The translations under genes were made by a program, and so were the position numbers. From Candidatus Limnocylindrales bacterium (lineage in GTDB: Bacteria > Chloroflexota > Limnocylindria > Limnocylindrales > CSP1-4), in the NCBI GenBank assembly GCA_030647575.1, contig JAUSJS010000196.1, positions 1 to 11,984 of the forward strand: 11,984 bases of DNA. Direction: 5' to 3'. A model generated the notes under the pieces. The model was not told the DNA's origin. It worked only from the letters and a program-made list of their open reading frames with translations, and ran no database searches. Positions 6,621 through 11,984 of this stretch are shown piece by piece (positions within the stretch are counted from its first letter, which is position 1; every line of letters begins with the position of its first letter).

Positions 6621-9056
6621 TCAGCCGCGCATCCGCTCGCCGCGGGGGTCGACCAGGACCTCCGCCGCGATGACCGCCGGGATGCGTTCGTCGAACACGT
6701 CCACCTGAAGATCGCTGCCTTCGCCCAGGCTGGCCGAACAATACAGGGTGCCGATCGTGCGCGACACCGTGGGTCCGTAGGCCACGCTGCGCAGGCGACC
6801 GATCACCGCGCCGGCGAGGCGGACCGCTTCGCCGCCGAAGATCGGCAGGTAGTCGCTGCCACCGATGAGCACGGAACGCAGCCGCCTGGCCGGGCCGTCC
6901 GGCGCGGCATCGCGCGCCGCGATGAGCGCGTCGCGCCCGACGAACGGGCCCTTGTCGAACCGGACGAACGCCCCCAGGCCCGCCTCGAAGGGAGTCTCGA
7001 GCATCGTCAGGTCCGTTCCGAAGTAGCGATAGCCCTTCTCGAGCCGGAGCGACTCGAGGGCCCGATAGCCAAACGGCTCGAGGCCTCTGTCCTCGCCGGC
7101 CGCCCGCAGGCGGTCCCAGACCGTGACCGCCCAGCAAGCGTCCATGGTGAGCTCCCAGCCGAGCTCGCCGGCGTAGCTGATCCGCGCAGCGAGGACCGGG
7201 GCTCCGCCCAGGTTGATCTCCCGGGCGTGCCGAAGCGGGATCGCAACGTCGCTCACGTCGTCGTCGCTTGCCGCGGCGAGGACGTCGCGGGCGCGTGGCC
7301 CCCAGAGGCCGACCGTCGTGAGCTCCCCGCTCACGTCACGGATCTGGACGACACCATCGTCCCAATCCACGCTCGCGCGAAGCCAGGCCATGTCCGAGGC
7401 GAGATAGCCGGCTCCGGTCACGACCCGGAACCGATCCTCCGCCAGCCGCGTGACCGTCACGTCCGCGACCATCCCTCCCCGCTCGTCACAGAACTGGGTA
7501 TAGACGACGGCCCCAACCGCCCTGTCGACATCGTTCGCGCTGATCCCCTGGAGCAGGCCGAGCGCTCCCGGCCCGTCGACCCCGATCTTCCCGAACGAGC
7601 TCAGGTCGATGATCCCGGCCCGCTCGCGGACCGCTTGGGCCTCCAACGCGACCCGCTCGAACCATGGCGGCCGCGTCCAGCCGTATGCCGCTTGATCTCG
7701 TCCGGCCCGTCGCCACGGGCGCCCGGGTTCGAAGTAGTCGGCGCGCTCCCAGCCGGCCTTCGTCCCGAAGACGGCGCCGGCCTCCTGGAGCCTGCCGTGA
7801 AGCGCGGACAGCCGGCGCGGCCGGCCGGCGACGTCCGCATCGAACGGGTAGCGCAGCCGGTAGTAATCCGAATACGCCTCGCGCGCGAGCCCGGCCGCGA
7901 AGCCAGGGTCGCGGTAGACGTCGGCAAACCGCCATGCCCGGTACGGCCCGATGTCGAGGCCCGGATCACCGGCGGTGATCCAGCCGGCCAGCGCCCGGCC
8001 GATCCCGCCTGCACCGCCGAACCCGTTGAGCGAGAGGCCGGCGGCGGCCCACAAGCCACGCACCCCGGGCAGGGGCCCCAGGAGCGGGTTCGCATCCGGG
8101 GTCATGGCGTCCGGGTGGCACACGAGGCGGATCGCCTCCGCGTCCGCCAGGAACGGGAACCGGCGGATGGCGCCGGCCATCAGCGGGGCGAAGCGCTCGT
8201 AGTCGGCCGGCAGGGAGCGGGCGGCGTGCTCCCAGGGCACGCCGTCCTCCCAGCGCGAGACCGGGTTCGTCTCATACCCGCCGAAGACCATGCCACCGTG
8301 CTCGCTCTTGCCATAGACCAGGTTGGCCGGGTCGCGGAAGCAGGGCATCTCGCGCGGCAGCTCGTGCCCGGGAACCGCCTTCAGGGCGATGTGCTGGTGA
8401 TCGACCGGTGTGGACGGGATGAACGCGCCGATCATCGCGGCGACCTGCGGGGCCCAGATTCCGGCGGCGTTGACGACGAGCTCAGTGGCGATCCGACCAG
8501 CATCCGTCAGGACCGCCGTGATCTCGCGCCGTGCCGAGAGCTCGAACCCGGTCACGCGCACGCCGGCCCGGATTCGGACCCCGAGCGAGCGGGCGGCGCC
8601 CGCGACGGCATGGGTCGCGCCGTGCGGGTCCAGATGCCCGTCGGAGGCCAGGTGAACGGCGCCGTAGAGCGACTCCTGGGAGATCGCCGGCATGAGCCGC
8701 CGCGCCTCCTCGGCCCCGATGACGTCCGCATCGAGTCCGATCCCGCGCGCGCGACTCGCCGTCCGTTCGAGCTCCAGGAGCTGCTCCCGGCTCGACGCCA
8801 GGCGCAGGCTGCCGACGGTCTCGAAGGCGCCGAGACGCTGATACAGCTCGATGCTGTAGCGCCGGAACTGCATCATCGTGGACGACGGGTTGAAGGCGGT
8901 GACGAGGCCGGCCGCCTGGCAGGTCGAACCGGCCGTCAGCTGTGCCTTCTCGATCAACAGGACGTCGGTCCAACCGGCCAGCGCCAGGTGATAGGCCACG
9001 CTGCACCCGGTGATCCCGCCACCGATGACCACGACCCGCGCCTGGTCGACATCCAT
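6621..9056 (-). CDS. FAD/GcvT two-domain dehydrogenase, dimethylglycine/sarcosine dehydrogenase family, without the covalent-FAD histidine (paralogue 2)
   Basis: This second amine dehydrogenase/GcvT fusion has 811 aa, the same length and domain order as paralogue 1, and is predicted to oxidise an N-substituted amine and load the one-carbon unit onto tetrahydrofolate. The FAD loop GGGITG is at 12-17. The flavinylation motif reads TAGSTCQAAGL, with Q47 where the family has histidine, so FAD is probably held non-covalently. The H220/Y261 active-site pair is kept. The GcvT half (~430-690) retains ERGGMVADVTV with folate-side D532, and a C-terminal barrel follows (~700-800). The start is ATG 9056, supported by the alignable N-terminus and a TATCGT box 7 nt upstream. 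The reading frame stays open to 10070, but that part is antisense to the nucleotidyltransferase. This gene heads the run with the metallophosphoesterase and permease. Substrate unknown; the altered flavin site may mean a different amine from paralogue 1. Confidence 0.92.
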   Translation of the reverse strand: MDVDQARVVVIGGGITGCSVAYHLALAGWTDVLLIEKAQLTAGSTCQAAGLVTAFNPSSTMMQFRRYSIELYQRLGAFETVGSLRLASSREQLLELERTASRARGIGLDADVIGAEEARRLMPAISQESLYGAVHLASDGHLDPHGATHAVAGAARSLGVRIRAGVRVTGFELSARREITAVLTDAGRIATELVVNAAGIWAPQVAAMIGAFIPSTPVDHQHIALKAVPGHELPREMPCFRDPANLVYGKSEHGGMVFGGYETNPVSRWEDGVPWEHAARSLPADYERFAPLMAGAIRRFPFLADAEAIRLVCHPDAMTPDANPLLGPLPGVRGLWAAAGLSLNGFGGAGGIGRALAGWITAGDPGLDIGPYRAWRFADVYRDPGFAAGLAREAYSDYYRLRYPFDADVAGRPRRLSALHGRLQEAGAVFGTKAGWERADYFEPGRPWRRAGRDQAAYGWTRPPWFERVALEAQAVRERAGIIDLSSFGKIGVDGPGALGLLQGISANDVDRAVGAVVYTQFCDERGGMVADVTVTRLAEDRFRVVTGAGYLASDMAWLRASVDWDDGVVQIRDVSGELTTVGLWGPRARDVLAAASDDDVSDVAIPLRHAREINLGGAPVLAARISYAGELGWELTMDACWAVTVWDRLRAAGEDRGLEPFGYRALESLRLEKGYRYFGTDLTMLETPFEAGLGAFVRFDKGPFVGRDALIAARDAAPDGPARRLRSVLIGGSDYLPIFGGEAVRLAGAVIGRLRSVAYGPTVSRTIGTLYCSASLGEGSDLQVDVFDERIPAVIAAEVLVDPRGERMRG

Positions 9057-9063
9057 GGCCGAC

Positions 9064-9093
9064 ACGATATGGTGCGCCGCCGCGGCATGTGAG
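9064..9093 (-). promoter_or_regulatory. Candidate leaderless promoter of dehydrogenase paralogue 2
   Basis: On the minus strand CTCACA (9093-9088, four of six matches to TTGACA) is followed after 18 nt by TATCGT (9069-9064, a TANNNT box), which ends 7 nt before ATG 9056. There is no Shine-Dalgarno. The element spacing and distance to the ATG fit a sigma-70-type promoter giving a leaderless mRNA for the dehydrogenase-phosphoesterase-permease run. Confidence 0.45.
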
Positions 9094-9122
9094 CCGTTGG
9101 CGCGCGCCCCGGTCCGCTCCGC

Positions 9123-9128
9123 TACGAT
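9123..9128 (+). promoter_or_regulatory. Candidate -10 box for leaderless transcript of the nucleotidyltransferase
   Basis: TACGAT matches TANNNT and ends 6 nt before GTG 9135. No Shine-Dalgarno precedes the GTG. A weak -35-like TTGGCG at 9097-9102 sits 20 nt upstream, longer than usual. With the promoter of dehydrogenase 2 it forms a compact back-to-back promoter pair within 78 bp. Confidence 0.4.
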
Positions 9129-9134
9129 CGCGTC

Positions 9135-9920
9135 GTGACCACCCCGCATGACCAGACCTCGTTCGTCATCGACCGGGCGACGCTCGAGGCGGAGGTGACG
9201 CGGATCGTCGACGCGGCAGATGCTGCGGGCGTCGCGGTACGGGTTCTCGGCTCGATCGGCGTCGCGCTCCACTGTCAGGACGCGGCGGTTCTCCTGCCCA
9301 GCTTCGAGCGGACCTACGCCGACATCGATTTCGTGGCGTACCGGCGCGATTCGAAGGTCCTGAGCGGCGTCCTGACGGGGCTCGGTTACCGCGACGACCG
9401 CGAGGTCTACATCGCGTCGGAGGGTGCCCGCTCCATCTTCGATGACCCCCTCCGGCGCATTCACCTCGACGTCTTCTACGACCGACTCGAGTTCTGTCAC
9501 ATCATCCCGATGACCGGTCGACTGGAGGCGGACCGGCCGACCATCCCGCTGGCCGAGCTCCTGCTGTCGAAGCTGCAGATCGTGAGAATCAACGAGAAGG
9601 ACATCGTCGACACGATCCTCCTGTTGCTCGATCATTCCCTGGGCTCCGGCGACGCCGATGTCATCGATGTCGACCGGATCGCGGCACTCAGCGCCACCGA
9701 TTGGGGCCTGTGGCGGACACTCACCCAGAACCTGGAAAAGGTCGTCACGCTGGCCGCCGGCTATCCGCAGCTCGACGACGTGCAGCGAGCGAGCGCGACT
9801 CGGGCCGCGACCGACCTCAAGACGCGCATCGACGCGGAGCCAAAGCCGATGGCCTGGCGGATGCGCGATCGCATCGGCGACCGACGCCAGTGGTGGACCG
9901 AGGTCGAAGAGGTTCGCTGA
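9135..9920 (+). CDS. Nucleotidyltransferase-fold protein, AbiEii-like
   Basis: This 261-aa protein has the core of a Pol-beta-type nucleotidyltransferase. VRVLGSIGVAL (35-45) carries the GS loop (G39, S40). YADIDFVAYR holds the DxD metal pair D63/D65, and RIHLDVFYD supplies the third carboxylate D112. The segment LLLSKLQIVRINEKDIVDTI (142-161), with K146 and a KD..D cluster, matches the helical part of AbiEii-type and related stand-alone nucleotidyltransferases. Such enzymes transfer a nucleotide to an acceptor that may be a metabolite, antibiotic, protein or tRNA. There is no small antitoxin-like partner next to it, so I do not call it a toxin-antitoxin system. The GTG start is supported by a TACGAT box 6 nt upstream. 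It is divergent from dehydrogenase 2, and its stop lies 8 nt from the stop of convergent kinase 2. Its role in this locus is unknown; it may simply be interposed. Confidence 0.7.
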   Translation: MTTPHDQTSFVIDRATLEAEVTRIVDAADAAGVAVRVLGSIGVALHCQDAAVLLPSFERTYADIDFVAYRRDSKVLSGVLTGLGYRDDREVYIASEGARSIFDDPLRRIHLDVFYDRLEFCHIIPMTGRLEADRPTIPLAELLLSKLQIVRINEKDIVDTILLLLDHSLGSGDADVIDVDRIAALSATDWGLWRTLTQNLEKVVTLAAGYPQLDDVQRASATRAATDLKTRIDAEPKPMAWRMRDRIGDRRQWWTEVEEVR

Positions 9921-9928
9921 CGGACTGA

Positions 9929-10873
9929 TCAGCGGCCGCCGACGACCTCGCGCAGGGCGCGCTCGAAGCGCGGCTCGGCGGCGTTCCCGAGCAACCGGTC
10001 GAAGCTGCCGGTGGCGTAGGCGACGAAGTCGACGTCGAGCGAGCTGACGCCCTGCTGAAGGACCCCCCACATCGCTTCCCGGAAATCGGACACGATCCGC
10101 ATCAGGGTGACGCGAGCCAGCCGCGGTTGCGAGACCGTACCGTCGTACGCGGCGAGGAGCGCCTCGTCCTCGTCCGCCGTCAACTCGTGGTTGATGCTGA
10201 AGTTCCCGAGGTCGAAGAAAGGATCGCCCATCCCGGCGTATTCCCAGTCGATGATCCGGATGCGCGTTCCGTCATCGATGAAGTTGGCGTTGAGCAGATC
10301 GTTGTGGCAGGGCCGAAGCTCGACCGGATTCGCGAGGAACGCGAGCTCGATCCGCCGGCCGATGGCGGCGGATCGCTCATATTCGGGCGGGATCGGCACA
10401 CCGCGGGCCATCGCCAGGGCTCGATACGCCTCGACGATCCGGAGCGGCACGAACAGTCCCGGGATGGCCGGACCGTCGTGGATTCGTCGGAGCGAATCGG
10501 CGACCCGGCGCAGGGTCTCCGGGCGGTGGATCGCTTCGGCGGTCACCGGCGACCCCACGATGAACCGGGTGACGAGGTAGCCCTCCGGGCGGATGAAGGC
10601 CGTCACCTCCGGCCCGACGCCAACCCCGGCCGCCGCGACCGTCGCCGCATGTTCCACCTCGCGACTGATCCCCAGCAGATGCGTGTCATTGCCGGCCAGT
10701 CGGATCACCCAGCGCTCGGGCGCGCCGGCGGCGTCCACCCGGAAGTTCCGGTTGGTGATGCCGCCAGACAAGGCGGTCAGGGTCAGCTCACGCCCGGCCA
10801 GCTCGGGCACCTTCTGCATCGCCCGAACCAGCTCGTCGTAGAGCTCGCCACGCAGTGGCTGGTCGTCGGTCAT
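9929..10873 (-). CDS. Choline kinase/aminoglycoside phosphotransferase-fold kinase (kinase 2)
   Basis: This 314-aa paralogue of kinase 1 is predicted to phosphorylate a small amino-alcohol or similar metabolite with ATP. The N-lobe has LSGGITNRNFRV (35-46) and WVIRLAG (55-61), with E72 in the following helix. The catalytic loop PCHNDLLNANFI supplies D192 and N197; IIDWEYAG supplies D209 and E211; DPFFDLGN (217-224) is closer to the choline/ethanolamine kinase consensus than in kinase 1. The glycine-loop regions of the two kinases align without gaps for about 25 residues, so they share a recent enough ancestor to be called paralogues. The ATG at 10873 follows the aldolase stop by 39 nt, so the two are probably one operon. 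No clear Shine-Dalgarno precedes it. It converges on the nucleotidyltransferase with an 8-nt gap and no terminator-like hairpin. Confidence 0.87.
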   Translation of the reverse strand: MTDDQPLRGELYDELVRAMQKVPELAGRELTLTALSGGITNRNFRVDAAGAPERWVIRLAGNDTHLLGISREVEHAATVAAAGVGVGPEVTAFIRPEGYLVTRFIVGSPVTAEAIHRPETLRRVADSLRRIHDGPAIPGLFVPLRIVEAYRALAMARGVPIPPEYERSAAIGRRIELAFLANPVELRPCHNDLLNANFIDDGTRIRIIDWEYAGMGDPFFDLGNFSINHELTADEDEALLAAYDGTVSQPRLARVTLMRIVSDFREAMWGVLQQGVSSLDVDFVAYATGSFDRLLGNAAEPRFERALREVVGGR

Positions 10874-10912
10874 GACGGCGCCGAGGGATCGATTCGCACC
10901 TGATGGCGTCGC

Positions 10913-11984
10913 TCAGCCGGCGGCGACGGCCTCGCGGAGCGCGTCCGGGATCGGCCGGTGGACCTCGACGGGATTCACGTGGCGCTCGACCATGGCCCGG
11001 GAGTCATTCACGCCGAGCTCGGTGAAGAGGTACGAGATCTTGCGTCGTTGGGCAGCTAGGATCTCGTCCTTGGTCTCCAGGTCCCAGAGCTGGCGCTTGA
11101 ACGGCCCGATCGCCTTCTTTCGGGTCGTGTAGACGAACTGCTGATCGGTCTGGCCCGTTTTGCGCTCATCTGAGGCATTGCCGAAGCACCAACTCTCGAT
11201 CTCGCGATGGAGCGACTCGGGAAACGCCGGATGCTCGTAGAGCGCGTTCTGGAAGCCGGTCGCCAGGTGGATCTCGGCGGTCTCGACGGCCGGGAAGCGA
11301 TGGAACAGCTCATCGGGCAGGGTCGACGCACCGTGCTGGACGGCTCCGGCCAGGCCGTAGGTCCGCGCCACCTCGCCGAGCTCGCGAAGGACCTCGAAGT
11401 CGAGCTTGACCTCAGCCACCCCGCCGTCGGGCAGCGGGACGCCACCGTGCGACGTCCCAGACTGGACGCTGACCTTCGAGATGCCCTTGGCGCCCGGTGC
11501 GCGGGCGTCGAGCTCGCGGCGGTAGCCCTCGAGGTAGGCCCGCAACTCGGCCACGGTGGAGTTCTGAGTTCCGACCTCGCCGATCTCGCCCCCAACGCTG
11601 ATCGTGACGCCGTCGGTCTCGAGCGTCCGGATCAGCGCGGTCAGCTCGGCCGCGCGGGTGTAGTTCTCGCGCTGCTCCTCGTCGACGTTCGGCTTGGACA
11701 GGTCGACCAGCGTCGACGAGTCGATGTCGATGTTGAGGTAGCCGGCGTCGATCGCGAGGCGGCAGGCGCGCCGAATCTCCTCGGTCATCGCCTCGGGATC
11801 GGCGGCGTACTTCTTGGCGTTGAACTGGTAATGATCGCCCTGGATGAAGACCGGGTTGCGCCAGCCGGCCGCGATGGCACCGGCGAGCACGGACGTGGCG
11901 TAGCCGATCGGTCGCTGGTAGGTGTACGTCTGCTCGCTCCGGGCGAGCTCCAGGATGACGGCACCGACGTCGGCCGCCTCGGCG
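10913..11984 (-). CDS. Class II (metal-dependent) aldolase, fructose/tagatose-bisphosphate aldolase-like, N-terminus outside the window
   Basis: The frame is open to the right edge, giving 357 codons with no start in view. A GTG at 11890 is internal, because conserved-looking sequence (AVILELARSEQTY) continues upstream of it. Motifs match the class II aldolase TIM barrel in order: FIQGDHYQF (the HxDH-like metal/catalytic block), NIDIDSSTLVDLS, VGGEIGEVGTQ, VQSGTSHGG and AVQHGAST, the SHG and QHG histidines being presumed zinc ligands, then HLATGFQNAL. Such enzymes reversibly cleave phosphorylated ketoses to dihydroxyacetone phosphate and an aldehyde. The blocks diverge from housekeeping fructose-bisphosphate aldolase (QGDHYQ, not HLDHG), so a different phosphorylated substrate is likely. 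It is followed by kinase 2 in the same direction after 39 nt. That pairing is consistent with phosphorylation followed by aldol cleavage, which is inference. Confidence 0.8.
   Translation of the reverse strand, partial: AEAADVGAVILELARSEQTYTYQRPIGYATSVLAGAIAAGWRNPVFIQGDHYQFNAKKYAADPEAMTEEIRRACRLAIDAGYLNIDIDSSTLVDLSKPNVDEEQRENYTRAAELTALIRTLETDGVTISVGGEIGEVGTQNSTVAELRAYLEGYRRELDARAPGAKGISKVSVQSGTSHGGVPLPDGGVAEVKLDFEVLRELGEVARTYGLAGAVQHGASTLPDELFHRFPAVETAEIHLATGFQNALYEHPAFPESLHREIESWCFGNASDERKTGQTDQQFVYTTRKKAIGPFKRQLWDLETKDEILAAQRRKISYLFTELGVNDSRAMVERHVNPVEVHRPIPDALREAVAAG

Noticed and set aside
6607..7137. Upstream extension of the metallophosphoesterase frame
   Set aside because: It overlaps dehydrogenase 2 in another frame, is low-complexity R/G/A/P, and the phosphoesterase fold begins right after ATG 6606.
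7227..9092. A 621-codon plus-strand open frame opposite dehydrogenase 2
   Set aside because: It is rich in R, P, G, A and D with no recognisable motif, the typical antisense shadow of a GC-rich gene whose sense strand has strong family motifs.
9135..9920. Type IV toxin-antitoxin (AbiE) system
   Set aside because: Only the nucleotidyltransferase half is present. Neighbours on both sides are metabolic enzymes and no AbiEi-like or small antitoxin gene is seen.
9925..9932. CTGATCAG palindrome between convergent stops as a terminator
   Set aside because: It is only an 8-bp palindrome with no loop or T-run and overlaps the kinase 2 stop codon.
6621..10070. A 1149-codon open frame suggesting a dehydrogenase with a long N-terminal extension
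   Set aside because: The part beyond 9056 lies antisense to the nucleotidyltransferase and into kinase 2. It has no domain character, whereas paralogue 1 shows that the family begins at the FAD loop just after the ATG at 9056.

Overview
The window is a compact, gene-dense, high-GC stretch of bacterial chromosome, roughly two-thirds G+C by eye. Coding is almost continuous, with GTG as well as ATG starts, and three starts are preceded at 6-7 nt by a TANNNT hexamer with no Shine-Dalgarno sequence, which suggests leaderless mRNAs. These traits fit an actinobacterial or Chloroflexota-type genome, but no lineage marker is present, so the assignment is tentative. I see no tRNA, rRNA, CRISPR array, insertion sequence, integrase or phage gene.

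Layout, left to right: (1) the first codons of an inositol-monophosphatase-like gene (minus, cut by the window edge), overlapping by 4 nt a large FAD/GcvT two-domain dehydrogenase of the dimethylglycine/sarcosine dehydrogenase family (minus, 'paralogue 1'). (2) A 376-bp divergent intergenic region with a perfect 10-bp inverted repeat and an 11-bp direct repeat, then a choline-kinase-like phosphotransferase on the plus strand ('kinase 1'). (3) A minus-strand run of three genes read right to left: a second FAD/GcvT dehydrogenase ('paralogue 2'), a metallophosphoesterase and an APC-superfamily permease. (4) A plus-strand Pol-beta/AbiEii-like nucleotidyltransferase, divergent from paralogue 2. (5) A minus-strand pair: a class II aldolase (cut by the right edge) followed by a second choline-kinase-like protein ('kinase 2').

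The genes read as a catabolic locus for a small nitrogenous, probably N-methylated compound. The permease would import it, the kinases phosphorylate an amino-alcohol or similar hydroxyl, and the dehydrogenases remove N-methyl (or other amine) substituents and pass the one-carbon unit to tetrahydrofolate through their GcvT halves. The aldolase would cleave a phosphorylated carbon skeleton, and the two phosphatase-type enzymes remove phosphate. Family assignments are well supported by motifs; the joint pathway and its substrate are inference. The most striking point is that both the dehydrogenase and the kinase occur twice within about 11 kb, and one dehydrogenase has lost the histidine that normally binds FAD covalently. 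That suggests two related but distinct substrates or steps rather than simple redundancy.
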